This document shows, piece after piece, positions 45,196 to 54,706 of a stretch of DNA of 64,000 nucleotides. The stretch spans positions 82,121-146,120 of the forward strand of contig JAKQNR010000020.1 in the NCBI GenBank assembly GCA_029565685.1, given 5' to 3'. Source of the DNA: a bacterium (GTDB lineage Bacteria; Zhuqueibacterota; Zhuqueibacteria; Residuimicrobiales; Residuimicrobiaceae). The position numbers and the translations under genes are program-made. The first letter of the stretch is position 1; each line of letters begins with the position of its first letter. The notes under the pieces were generated by a model. That model did no database searches, was not told where the DNA came from, and saw nothing but the letters and a program-made list of their open reading frames with translations.

Positions 45196-46863
45196 ATGAA
45201 TCGACCCAGATTCTTTGCCTTGCTTTGCGTCCCCAGCCATGCTGCTTTCTTCAATAGCCGGAAAGGGCTGGTGGTTCTTTTCATTATTCTGCTCTCCTGC
45301 GTGCAGAATCAAGCGACGGTATGGGTGGCATCGCCCTGGCAGCGGGTCTTGCGCGATACGGCTCCGGGTCCATGCAGGGAGGTGAACATTCAGGTTGCTG
45401 CCAACGAGTACGAGCCCTTTCGCCTGATCATCCGCGCGGGCGCGCGTCCGCTGAAGAACGTGAACGTGACGGTGGGGCCGCTGGCCGCAGGCCATGCCGT
45501 TATCTCTGCAGAGCAGGTCGAGCTTTTTCGCGCCCACTATCTGCATATCGCACAACCAAGCCCTGGCGCTCGGAATCCCGCCGGCTGGTATCCGGATGCT
45601 CTGATCCCCTTTCAGGCCGCTCAGCAAAAGAGTGATGCGAGCTATATCGCAGCACCGTTCTCCGTGGCGCCGGGAGAGAACGCTGAGGTATGGTGCGATC
45701 TCTATGTGCCGCCGGGGACAGCGCCGGGCGTCTATTCAGGAACAGCAGTTGTTGGGTCGAACGGCGTTCATCTGGAGACAGTGCCGATAAAAGTAACTGT
45801 GTGGGATTTTACTCTGCCGCAGGACATCGCCCTGCGCTCCCACTTTGGTCCTCTTTACCGCGAGGCGGCTGAACTGATGGGCCTGCAACCGGACACAAAA
45901 GAGTTTCATGCGATGGAGCATTTGTACAACCAGGCGTTGCTGAAGCACCGGGCTGTGCCTGCCACCCCTGGTTCAATCTGGCCGCACTGGGACACACAGC
46001 GTGGGCTTGTCGATCAGGGGGAAAGCGAACGGATCCGGCAGCTGGTGGAACAGGAGCATTTCAACGCACTGGATGTGCCCTTGCGTTACCAGGAGGAACC
46101 TGAAAAGTGCCGGGCTTATCTGGCTGCCGTTGCCGCCTGGCTACGCGAGCTAGGTTATCTGGAAAAGGCGTATGTCTACCTCGAGGATGAGCCTAATGAT
46201 GCCGGCGAGTACGAGCTTGTTCGCAGACAAGGGGCGCTGATACACTCTGCGGATTCAGGGCTCGCGCGATTGTGCACCGAACAGACCATTCCCAGTCAGG
46301 CTGATTGGGGCGATCTGTATGGTGCAGTGGATATTTGGTGTCCGTTGTGGGGACTGTGGGATGATGCCAGTGCCAAGCAACGGTTGGCCAAAGGAGAACA
46401 GCTGTGGAGTTACACCGCGCTCTGTCAAGGTTCTGAGGCTACGCCGTGGTGGCAAATCGATATGGAGCCGGTTCATTTTCGTGCGCCCCTTTGGATCAGT
46501 TGGAATTTGCACATCAGCGGTTTTTTATACTGGTCCAGCGTGGCCTACAAAGGCCACCGGTCTTTGCAGGAAGTGTGGGAAGCGCCGACTTATCGCGGCC
46601 ATTTCTGGGGAGAGGGAGTGATGCTGTATCCTGGTGCGCCTGCCGGCGTTTATGGTTTTGTACCGTCCATTCGCCTCAAGCTGTTCAGAGAGGCGGCCGA
46701 GGATTATGAGTACATGGCTCTGGCGGCCGCAAAAGGCAAGCGTGAAGACGTGGATCGCATCGTCGCCGGCGTGGCCGCTTCGTTTCAGCAATGGAATCAC
46801 GATCCGGCTGCCTATGAGCAGGCCCGCGGTCGCTTGGCAAAACTGATTGTGGAGCAGCGATAA
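45196..46863 (+). CDS. DUF4091 glycoside-hydrolase-like lipoprotein
   Basis: 555 residues. Hydrophobic N-terminus with the possible lipobox ILLSC near residue 33. The C-terminal hundred residues contain SIRLKLFREAAEDYEYMALA, the diagnostic segment of DUF4091, a domain at the end of TIM-barrel glycosidase-like proteins; the middle shows a beta-sandwich (VNIQVAANEYEPFRLIIRAG) followed by a barrel with VYLEDEPND, a likely acidic active-site strand. No enzymatic activity has been established for the family that I know of. GAGGA precedes the ATG at 45196; an upstream in-frame start at 45142 has no support. Same strand as the YwqK gene. Confidence 0.85.
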   Translation: MNRPRFFALLCVPSHAAFFNSRKGLVVLFIILLSCVQNQATVWVASPWQRVLRDTAPGPCREVNIQVAANEYEPFRLIIRAGARPLKNVNVTVGPLAAGHAVISAEQVELFRAHYLHIAQPSPGARNPAGWYPDALIPFQAAQQKSDASYIAAPFSVAPGENAEVWCDLYVPPGTAPGVYSGTAVVGSNGVHLETVPIKVTVWDFTLPQDIALRSHFGPLYREAAELMGLQPDTKEFHAMEHLYNQALLKHRAVPATPGSIWPHWDTQRGLVDQGESERIRQLVEQEHFNALDVPLRYQEEPEKCRAYLAAVAAWLRELGYLEKAYVYLEDEPNDAGEYELVRRQGALIHSADSGLARLCTEQTIPSQADWGDLYGAVDIWCPLWGLWDDASAKQRLAKGEQLWSYTALCQGSEATPWWQIDMEPVHFRAPLWISWNLHISGFLYWSSVAYKGHRSLQEVWEAPTYRGHFWGEGVMLYPGAPAGVYGFVPSIRLKLFREAAEDYEYMALAAAKGKREDVDRIVAGVAASFQQWNHDPAAYEQARGRLAKLIVEQR

Positions 46864-46954
46864 ATTAGCTGTTGGACATATATGGAAAATTTTGTACATT
46901 AAAATCATATGTTGTCACAAGATCGAGAGTTTCTTGTGCGCCGTCATTCTCCAC

Positions 46955-47028
46955 GCCCCTATAGCTCAGCTGGATAGAGCAGCGGTTTCCTAAACCGTTG
47001 GTCGCAAGTTCAAATCTTGCTAGGGGTA
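46955..47028 (+). tRNA. tRNA-Arg (CCT)
   Basis: A complete 74-base cloverleaf, without encoded CCA. Acceptor GCCCCTA pairs with TAGGGGT; D stem GCTC/GAGC; anticodon stem GCGGT/ACCGT with loop TTCCTAA, anticodon CCT; T stem GCAAG/CTTGC with loop TTCAAAT; discriminator A. It reads AGG codons. A strong terminator follows immediately. Confidence 0.97.
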
Positions 47029-47030
47029 CT

Positions 47031-47063
47031 AAAAGCCCCTGACCATGCTGTCAGGGGCTTTTT
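47031..47063 (+). terminator. Rho-independent terminator of tRNA-Arg
   Basis: AAGCCCCTGAC, loop CATGCT, GTCAGGGGCTT and a T-run ending at 47063. It is an 11-bp stem directly after the tRNA. Confidence 0.9.
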
Positions 47064-47263
47064 GATTTAGCGCTGGCAAAGTGCGGCCGCCCTTTACCTG
47101 TAAACCATCGTGGTTATTTGCAGCCCTCCCATCATCATACTCATGCTCTATAGTCGTTTAAAAAATATTGAAGAAATTTCTTGCGTTTTTGCAAATGGAT
47201 ATATATATTGCCTGAACAATTTGTTCAAATTTTGTGAATAAAATATTCAAGATCTGTTGCCCT

Positions 47264-48118
47264 ATGCGACCTTCTGAACGACAGAACTATATCCTCAACC
47301 TGTTGTCCATTTTCTATAAAGAATGGACGGTAAAAGAGTTAGCAGAAGGATTTCAGGTGTCGGAATTGACGATCAGGCGGGATCTGGACGAGTTGGCCAA
47401 AAGCGGCGATGTGATTCGAACGCTGGGTGGTTGCATTACCGCTGGCGAAAAATCGGTCGGGACCATCTTTAACCATGAATTTGAAATGAATCTGGATCTG
47501 AAAGCCGCGATCGGCAAAGAGGCCTCCCGTTTGGTGAATCCCGGAGACACCATTCTTCTCGGAGACGGCTCCACCATCCTTCAATTCGCGGCGTGTCTCG
47601 GTGAAATCGGCTCCCTCAACATTTACACCAACAATATCGCTGCGATTCAGCAGCTGAAAAAATATCCCAGCATCACGCTCAATATCCTCGGCGGCAGCTA
47701 CGACTACCAGCACAATATGCTGTTGTTGAAGGGCAGTCTGACAGACCGCATTTTGGAGACGCTCAAATTCGATTCGATATTCATCGGCGTTGATTCCATC
47801 GATCTGAAAGGCCGGTGTCTGGCAAAAGAGGAGGAGGTGGCACGGACCAACCAGATCATTTTGCGCAGGGGGATGCGTAAAATCCTATTGGCCGACCATA
47901 CCAAGCTCGAGCGGCCTGCGAATGTCATTTACGGCCAATTGAGCGATTTTGATCTGTGGATTACCACTGGAGGAATCGACGATACGCAGATGAAGCTTTT
48001 CAAAAATCAGACCAAGGTGGTGGTGGTGCCGCCCAGACATCTGTTCAGCGATTTCAAACTCATGGATGCCTCCACGGTCCATCGTAGAGATAGCAGAAAA
48101 ATGCTCATTTCTTCTTGA
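47264..48118 (+). CDS. DeoR family transcriptional regulator
   Basis: 284 residues. N-terminal helix-turn-helix with WTVKELAEGFQVSELTIRRDL (about 19-39), the DeoR signature, then the sugar-phosphate effector domain (GDTILLGDGSTILQFAACL, IGVDSIDLKGRCLAKEEEVA). DeoR proteins usually repress sugar or nucleoside catabolic operons and release DNA on binding a phosphorylated sugar. The first residue is uncertain: GTG at 47234 or ATG at 47264, neither with a strong ribosome binding site; I took the second because the helix-turn-helix family starts there. It lies 242 bases upstream of the TonB receptor; whether it controls that block is inference. Confidence 0.93.
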   Translation: MRPSERQNYILNLLSIFYKEWTVKELAEGFQVSELTIRRDLDELAKSGDVIRTLGGCITAGEKSVGTIFNHEFEMNLDLKAAIGKEASRLVNPGDTILLGDGSTILQFAACLGEIGSLNIYTNNIAAIQQLKKYPSITLNILGGSYDYQHNMLLLKGSLTDRILETLKFDSIFIGVDSIDLKGRCLAKEEEVARTNQIILRRGMRKILLADHTKLERPANVIYGQLSDFDLWITTGGIDDTQMKLFKNQTKVVVVPPRHLFSDFKLMDASTVHRRDSRKMLISS

Positions 48119-48359
48119 TCCTTTGCGCAGCGATGCGGGCTGTCCCTTGGCCCTTTGGGGGATCACCGGTGCGACAGGCTCTTTTTAAAAAAAGGCTTTT
48201 CTACTTTATCAACTTTTAATCTTCAGGCGGCTCGGCCTTCCCTGTACTGATGAGAAGGGACAGCCGGCTTTACTTCCCGATCCCGGTTTTTCGACCGGGC
48301 GGTCCGGTAACAACGTGCAGTGCGATTAGGGATATTATTCTTCATGGAGGAAAGTTCCG

Positions 48360-51155
48360 ATGCGTAACAGTTCACCGACCGTTCTTTCCATCATCCTTCT
48401 GCTTTTTGGAATAACCTGCTGCTCTGTCTCTTTTGCAGAGGTCACCGGCAAGATCGCCGGTACGGTCAAAGACACTCAGACCGGAGAAGGGTTGCCCGGG
48501 GTCAATGTCCTGGTCGAGGGCACCACTCTGGGAGCGGTTACCAATGTGGAGGGATATTATTCGATTATCAACGTCCCTCCAGGCACTGTCACCTTAAAGT
48601 TTTCCTGCCTGGGCTATCAGGTCCGCACCATGTCCGGCATTCGTGTTTCAGTCGGATTGACCAGCAAGGTGGATGCGAAACTGTCGTCCAAGGCGCTGGA
48701 GATCGATGATGTAGTGGTCGTGGCGGACCGGCCGGTGATCGAGGTGGATCGCACCAATACCGCGGCGTATATGGCCTCTGAAGAGATCGCCGAGCTGCCG
48801 GTGACCGAGGTGGCTGAGCTGATTCAGCTGCAGGCCGGCGTCACCCAGGATGCCGAAGGCCAGCTGCATTTCCGCGGCGGCCGCAGCGGCGAAGTAGCCT
48901 ACCTGGTGGACGGCGTTCCGGTAACCAACCGTTTTGACGGCGGCAGCGCCATCGAAATCGAGAATGAGGTCATTCAGGAGCTGCAGGTCATCAGCGGCAC
49001 ATTCAACGCCGAATACGGGCAAGCGCAGTCCGGCATCGTCAATATCGTTTCCAAAACGCCGGACAGCCATTATGCCGGTCGTCTCTCCACTTATGCCGGC
49101 TCGCATTTCAGCCGGCAGACGGACACCTTCCTCGGCATCGACGATCCGACGAACAATATGGAATACAATATCCAGGGCAATTTGACCGGACCGATTCCGC
49201 TGTCGAAAAAACTCTCTTTCTATGCCTTTGCCCGCTACAACCAGGACGGCGGTTGGCTGAACGGCGAACGGCGGTACAATCCGGAGGACAGCTGGAAGAT
49301 CCGCGTGTTCGAACAATGGTACAATCTGAATTTTCCCGAACGAACGTTCGGCCAGTATCTGCCTTATGCCCGCTATGCTGATTCTCTGGGCTTGTTCAGC
49401 GGCGACCGCTCGTTTGTATCCATGAACGCCTCGGAAAAAATTTCCGTCAATGCCAAGCTCTACTATCAAATGGCGCAAAACCTTCGAGTGTTTTATAACT
49501 TTTTTGCCGATAAGGGCGAAAGCATCATCTATGACAATGCCTACCGCTACACTCCCGACGGCCTGCCCACTGAACATAAAAAGGCTTTCAATCACACGGT
49601 CAATCTGACCCATACGCTCAAATCGAATCTGTTCTACGAACTCAATCTTTCCTATTTCGGTGAGAATCGCAAGACCTATCTCTATGAATCCGCTGCGGAT
49701 CCCCGATATCAGGATGAGGTTTCCTCGCTGTTGGGCTATCGATTCGGCGGCACGGAAAATGATCGTGAATATATCGATTTTCAGAATTACCTCGCCCAAT
49801 GGGATATGACCTGGCAGATCGATAAAATCAACCTGGCCAAGTTCGGGCTATCGATCAAAAAATTCAACCTGGATTATCAGGAGATGACCACCACGACCAT
49901 CCCTAACAGCTATTATCTGCCCACGACCAAATGGACGACCTTTGCCGAATTCTATGCGCTCGCCCGGCCGCCGCAGCTGCTGGTTCCGGATAGAAACACG
50001 CTGCTCAACAATATGTACACGCATAAACCGCTCGAGTTTGCGGTCTATGCTCAGGACAAGCTGGAACTGGGCGAGCTGATCGCCAACGTCGGTCTGCGCT
50101 TTGATTATTTCCAACCCGACGGCGTCGTGCCGGCTAATCCGCGAGCGGCCTACAACGCGGTGACCGGCGGTCTGCAGACCGAATTTGTCAAAGCTTCGAA
50201 AAAGTATCAGCTGAGCCCGCGGCTGGGATTGGCCTTCCCCATCTCCGATCGCGGAGTGATTCACGTTTCCTACGGCCATTTTCTGCAAATCCCGCAATTC
50301 CGTTACCTTTATTACAACTCAGAGTTTGAGCTCTCCTCCGGATACAAGGAGACGATCATGGGCAATGCGGACCTCGAGCCGGAGCGGACCGTGGCCTACG
50401 AGGTCGGCCTTCAGCAGCAGCTGGCGCCGAATTTCGGCATGGAGTTGACCGTCTATTCCAAAGATATCCGCAATCTGCTCGGCCAGGAGATCTTTGACAC
50501 GCTCGATGAACGGGTCTATTTCCGCTATGCCAACCGCGATTACGGCAACGTCAAAGGCATCACCGTCTCGGTGGAAAAAAAGCCGTCGGGATTCGTCTCC
50601 GGCCGGTTGGACTATACCTACCAGGTGGCCCGCGGCAACGCCTCGGATCCCAATGCCGTTTTCCAGGCGAACCAGAGCACACGGCCGGCGGAGCTGCAAA
50701 AGCAGGTGATCCCGCTGAACTGGGATCAGACCCACACGATCAACGGCACCCTGCGTGTAGGGGATACGAAAAATTGGACGGTCAGCTTGATCGGCCGTTT
50801 GGGGACCGGTCTGCCCTACACAGCGGATACGCCGCAGGAGCGGCAGCTGGAGACCGTGTTCCAGAACAACGAACGCAAGCCCATGACTTATAACGTCGAC
50901 CTGTATGCGCAAAAGTATTTAAAGCTGGGAGCGCGGAATCTGGTGTTCTTCGCCCGATGCTTCAATCTTTTCGACACTGCGAACCATCTGCAGGTTTTCC
51001 CCAGCACCGGATTTGCCGATCGGACCTTCCGCTATCCTGAACAGGAACGCATCGACTCTTTGAACGGCGTCTACCAATTGAGCGAAGTCGACGCCAGACC
51101 GCATTGGTTTTCTGAACCGCGCAAGGTGCAGTTGGGCGTATCGCTGGAATTTTAA
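48360..51155 (+). CDS. TonB-dependent receptor with carboxypeptidase-regulatory-like domain
   Basis: 931 residues. Signal peptide to about residue 26, then a CarboxypepD_reg-like domain (GKIAGTVKDTQTGEGLPGVN ... GYYSIINVPPG), then the plug (IAELPVTEVAELIQLQAGVT, HFRGGRSGEVAYLVDGVPVT) and a 22-strand barrel ending in KVQLGVSLEF. Such receptors import large or scarce ligands through the outer membrane, often glycans or metal complexes. No SusD homologue follows; instead a large secreted Ca-repeat protein comes next, 26 bases downstream, so the partner may be a different type. GGAGG precedes the ATG. Substrate unknown. Confidence 0.93.
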   Translation: MRNSSPTVLSIILLLFGITCCSVSFAEVTGKIAGTVKDTQTGEGLPGVNVLVEGTTLGAVTNVEGYYSIINVPPGTVTLKFSCLGYQVRTMSGIRVSVGLTSKVDAKLSSKALEIDDVVVVADRPVIEVDRTNTAAYMASEEIAELPVTEVAELIQLQAGVTQDAEGQLHFRGGRSGEVAYLVDGVPVTNRFDGGSAIEIENEVIQELQVISGTFNAEYGQAQSGIVNIVSKTPDSHYAGRLSTYAGSHFSRQTDTFLGIDDPTNNMEYNIQGNLTGPIPLSKKLSFYAFARYNQDGGWLNGERRYNPEDSWKIRVFEQWYNLNFPERTFGQYLPYARYADSLGLFSGDRSFVSMNASEKISVNAKLYYQMAQNLRVFYNFFADKGESIIYDNAYRYTPDGLPTEHKKAFNHTVNLTHTLKSNLFYELNLSYFGENRKTYLYESAADPRYQDEVSSLLGYRFGGTENDREYIDFQNYLAQWDMTWQIDKINLAKFGLSIKKFNLDYQEMTTTTIPNSYYLPTTKWTTFAEFYALARPPQLLVPDRNTLLNNMYTHKPLEFAVYAQDKLELGELIANVGLRFDYFQPDGVVPANPRAAYNAVTGGLQTEFVKASKKYQLSPRLGLAFPISDRGVIHVSYGHFLQIPQFRYLYYNSEFELSSGYKETIMGNADLEPERTVAYEVGLQQQLAPNFGMELTVYSKDIRNLLGQEIFDTLDERVYFRYANRDYGNVKGITVSVEKKPSGFVSGRLDYTYQVARGNASDPNAVFQANQSTRPAELQKQVIPLNWDQTHTINGTLRVGDTKNWTVSLIGRLGTGLPYTADTPQERQLETVFQNNERKPMTYNVDLYAQKYLKLGARNLVFFARCFNLFDTANHLQVFPSTGFADRTFRYPEQERIDSLNGVYQLSEVDARPHWFSEPRKVQLGVSLEF

Positions 51156-51181
51156 CGTTGGCCAATCGGAGGATTTCGATA

Positions 51182-54100
51182 ATGATACGGAAAGTAACCA
51201 CCTTGATCTGGACAGGGATGATCTGTTTTGCGGCCGCCTCTTTTGTAGGCGATCCCCAGGAAGTGGGCGCGCAGGAGCGGCCTGTGCTGGATGACAAGAC
51301 CGTGATCTCCATTGCGCCCCTGCGCAAGACTGCGGAAGATTTCAGCTCCTTCCGCCGCTCGGGCATTCATGACGGCAATCTCATCCGCACCGCCTATGGC
51401 AATTTCGGCAATCTCGGCAGCCGGACGCTGGACATCCGCCTGGAATGGCCCAAGGGCAGCGGAACCAACTATGGCTTCGAGTTCATCTATTTCGTCGGAT
51501 CCGAGGTCATCGATGCCCGCGGCGACACCATCCATATCTTTACCGACAATTACACCGGCGGTCCCCGCGACCGGGCGCCGGATGACTCGCATACTTACGG
51601 CTGGGAACCGCTGCCAGGCTATTACAACGATGGATTCTATATCTCAGGTATTTCAGAAGACCTGAACGGAAACGGCGCCCTGGATGTCGGTGAAGACATC
51701 GACGGCAACGGCAAACTGACCGATCAGCTGTACAATGAGATCGAGTATCCGGCCATGAGCCATCTTCCTGAGACCTGGCCTACCGATTGGCCGGCCGGCA
51801 GCTATCCCGGCGATGTCGGCAGCCGCAAAGGCAAATGGAACGGCGAATACGGCGCCTACGTCCGCGGAGACCAGGAGAGCTACTATCTCATGGATGACCG
51901 TAACAACGACGAGTTCCTCTATTATCCGTTTACCGCCAATCCGCAGGATACGCTGCCCTGGCCCAACGGCCGCCGCGGCGTGGGGGTAGAAGTGGAGGTG
52001 CGCAACTATCAATGGTCGGACGTGATGGCCGAAGATATCATTATCTCCATCTACCAGGTGAAAAATATCAGCGAAAGACGTTTGGATAAAAACCTCGTCG
52101 GCATGTACATCGATGCGGATATCGGCACCTCCGGCCCCAGCAGCGATGCGGGCGACGACGATTCCAGCTTTGACACGGTGGACGACATCACTTATCAGTG
52201 GGATCTGGACGGTCTGTCCGCCAAAGGCAAAAGGACCGGCTATTTCGGTTTCGCCTTTTTGCAGAGCCCCGGCATCGCCAACGACGGCCGGGATAACGAT
52301 GAGGATGGCCGTGTGGATGAGAGCCAGGAAAACAATATCGATGACGACGGCGACTGGCGCACCTTTACCGACACCAACGGGAACGGCGTCTGGGACTGGG
52401 AGGACCTTAACAACAACGGTCTTCTGGATAATGGCGAAGATCTGAATGAAAACGGCTTGCTCGATTGCGAGGACCTCAATGACGATGTGGGCCAGGACGG
52501 CCTGGGGCCGTTGGATATGGATTGGCCCGGTCTGGGCAAAGATCCCTATGAGGGCAACGGCGTGCCGGATGTGCCGGAGCCCAATTTTGAAGGCACGGAC
52601 AATGACGAGATCGACCAGATCGGTCTCACCAGCTTTTACGGCACCTCGGCCGGCGATGTGCTTTCCGTCGACGAAGAAGCCTGGTATGTGAAAGACTTTC
52701 CGGGCGTTTTTTCACCGCCCACCGGCGGTTTGGATGTTGCCTTTCATTACGGCTGCGGTTTCTATCATCTGGATCGTGGTTTTTCGGAACGATTCGCCAT
52801 CGCCTGTTTGGTGGGCAATGATTTTGACGACATCATCCGCAACAAGCGCACCATGCAGGAAATCTACGATCACGATTATAATTTCAAGAAACCGCCGCTG
52901 GAGCCGACGATCATCGCCGCCATTCCTGGAGACCGCAGGGTAACCTTGATATGGGACACCCGGGCGGAAAAGTCCCGCGATCCGGTCTATGAAGAGGACT
53001 TTGGTCTATACAATATTTACCGCTCCACCGACCCTGCTTTCAACGACATCAAAACCATCTCCGATGCGTTCGGCAATCCGTTGCTCTGGAAGCCGATGGC
53101 GCAGTTCGATCTGGCGGATGGTTTGGTCGGCGCACATCCCATCGCCATCGGCACGACCGGCGCGCATTACAATATGGGCAAGGATACCGGTTTGCGCCAT
53201 AGTTTTGTCGATACCACGGTGCAAAACGGCAGAACCTATTACTATGCGGTGGTCTCGGTGGACAAGGGGTACGACACCTATTTTTACGATAAAGGGATCC
53301 ATCACGTCCCCAACCTGCTGCCGACCTGGCCCAGTGAATGCCAAAAGGTGATCCAGACCGACATGGCCGGCAATGTGACCAGCCATGGACGTAACACGGC
53401 GATCGTCGTGCCGCGCGCTCCAGCTTCAGGATACAGCTATCCAAGTCTGAACGGCAACGTGGAGCATGTGTCTGGCATCGGCGCCGGCAAGGTGAACGTC
53501 ACCATCCTGATGCCTGATTCCGTGCGCCATGATCATCGTTACGCCGTCACCTTTACCGATACCACGGATGAACGGCTGACCAAGAGCTATGCCGTCACCG
53601 ATATCACCACTTCTCCCCATCGTCTACTGTATAAAGGACCGGCTGAATTTGATCCCAGCGAGATGGATCAGCGGATCATGGATGGCTTTATCCTTATGAT
53701 CGAAAACGACAGCGTGGCTGCGCCCAATCAGATGGGCTGGAAACGGGGCAACAGCACGCTGGTGGGCGATGTCTCGGAAGATCCCGGCGCCAGTTTTCTC
53801 GCGCTGCCCAATGATTTCGAGATACGCATTCTCGGTCCTCGTGCCGACACCACCTATTCCCCGGTGCCGCGGTTTGCAGTTCCGGTCAACTTTCAAGTGT
53901 GGAATATCACTAAAAACAAGCAGGAGGAGTTTGTCTTCACCGAGTTCGGCATTGCCGACAGTTCCATCACGCCGGAGGATTACATCACCATCATCACCAA
54001 TCGGGTGGGCCGCAGGTACAACACATCATGGAAGATCAAATTCCTCCTGCCCGCTCTGGCGGATACGGTTCTGCCCAAGCAGGGCGATGTGTTCTATTTT

Positions 54101-54505
54101 ACCACTAAAAAGCCCTTTAACGCCGACGATGTGTTCGAATTCACCACCTCCGGATGGGGCTACACCGCCGATCGCGCCAAGCAGGACATGCTGGATAAAA
54201 TCTGCGTGGTGCCTGATCCCTATGTTGCGGTCAATACCGTGGAACCGCCGATTTTCAACGTCATGGGCCGCGGCGAACGGCGCATCGATTTCATCCATCT
54301 GCCGACAGAATGCACGATTCGCATTTTCACCATCAACGGCAAACTGGTGCGCACCCTGGAGCACCGGGCTTCACACGATGACGGCGTGGAACCCTGGAAT
54401 TTGATCACCAAGGACGGCATGGATGTGGCGTGGGGGACCTACTTTTATCATGTCGAAGCCCCGGGGGTGGGGCAAAAGACCGGCAAATTCGCCATCATCC
54501 GCTGA
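51182..54505 (+). CDS. Large secreted protein with dockerin-like Ca-binding repeats
   Basis: 1107 residues with a signal peptide to about residue 27. Distinct Ca-type repeats lie in the middle: DLNGNGALDVGEDIDGNG (about 160) and, around 400, DTNGNGVWDWEDLNNNG and further units of the Asp-x-Asn/Asp-x-Asn-Gly form. A fibronectin III-like segment (RRVTLIWDTRAEKSRDPVYE ... TYYYAVVSVDKG) follows. The C-terminal 90 residues (CTIRIFTINGKLVRTLEH, GTYFYHVEAPG, KFAIIR) have the shape of a sorting domain but lack the Asn-Tyr-Pro-Asn-Pro motif. GGAGG lies 9 bases before the ATG. It directly follows the TonB receptor, so it is probably its partner, taking the place of a SusD-like lipoprotein. Confidence 0.85.
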   Translation: MIRKVTTLIWTGMICFAAASFVGDPQEVGAQERPVLDDKTVISIAPLRKTAEDFSSFRRSGIHDGNLIRTAYGNFGNLGSRTLDIRLEWPKGSGTNYGFEFIYFVGSEVIDARGDTIHIFTDNYTGGPRDRAPDDSHTYGWEPLPGYYNDGFYISGISEDLNGNGALDVGEDIDGNGKLTDQLYNEIEYPAMSHLPETWPTDWPAGSYPGDVGSRKGKWNGEYGAYVRGDQESYYLMDDRNNDEFLYYPFTANPQDTLPWPNGRRGVGVEVEVRNYQWSDVMAEDIIISIYQVKNISERRLDKNLVGMYIDADIGTSGPSSDAGDDDSSFDTVDDITYQWDLDGLSAKGKRTGYFGFAFLQSPGIANDGRDNDEDGRVDESQENNIDDDGDWRTFTDTNGNGVWDWEDLNNNGLLDNGEDLNENGLLDCEDLNDDVGQDGLGPLDMDWPGLGKDPYEGNGVPDVPEPNFEGTDNDEIDQIGLTSFYGTSAGDVLSVDEEAWYVKDFPGVFSPPTGGLDVAFHYGCGFYHLDRGFSERFAIACLVGNDFDDIIRNKRTMQEIYDHDYNFKKPPLEPTIIAAIPGDRRVTLIWDTRAEKSRDPVYEEDFGLYNIYRSTDPAFNDIKTISDAFGNPLLWKPMAQFDLADGLVGAHPIAIGTTGAHYNMGKDTGLRHSFVDTTVQNGRTYYYAVVSVDKGYDTYFYDKGIHHVPNLLPTWPSECQKVIQTDMAGNVTSHGRNTAIVVPRAPASGYSYPSLNGNVEHVSGIGAGKVNVTILMPDSVRHDHRYAVTFTDTTDERLTKSYAVTDITTSPHRLLYKGPAEFDPSEMDQRIMDGFILMIENDSVAAPNQMGWKRGNSTLVGDVSEDPGASFLALPNDFEIRILGPRADTTYSPVPRFAVPVNFQVWNITKNKQEEFVFTEFGIADSSITPEDYITIITNRVGRRYNTSWKIKFLLPALADTVLPKQGDVFYFTTKKPFNADDVFEFTTSGWGYTADRAKQDMLDKICVVPDPYVAVNTVEPPIFNVMGRGERRIDFIHLPTECTIRIFTINGKLVRTLEHRASHDDGVEPWNLITKDGMDVAWGTYFYHVEAPGVGQKTGKFAIIR

Positions 54506-54550
54506 TATCGATCGCGGATGGCCGGCCTTCAACCAGTGGTTCAGGACTTT

Positions 54551-54587
54551 GGGTCGGCGGGTGCATCGAATGATGCCTCCGCCGGCC
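54551..54587. other. Strong GC hairpin between two surface-protein genes
   Basis: GGGTCGGCGG pairs with CCGCCGGCCC (one G-T-type mismatch), continuing into GCATC/GATGC around a GAAT loop. No T-run follows, so it is not a standard terminator; it could be an mRNA-stabilising or attenuating structure between the genes at 51182 and 54707. Confidence 0.55.
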
Positions 54588-54706
54588 CAAGCAGGGTGAG
54601 AGTATGAAGCGGCATTGCCGGCTTGTGCTAGATCGGACCATGCGGATTTGCTCGCGCAGCCCCAAGCCGAGAAATGAAAAATAAACGATATGCCGAGGAG
54701 AGTAGC

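Noticed and set aside
48648..49799. Minus-strand frame of about 383 codons within the TonB receptor gene
   Set aside because: Lies inside a full-length, domain-complete receptor; no initiation signal.
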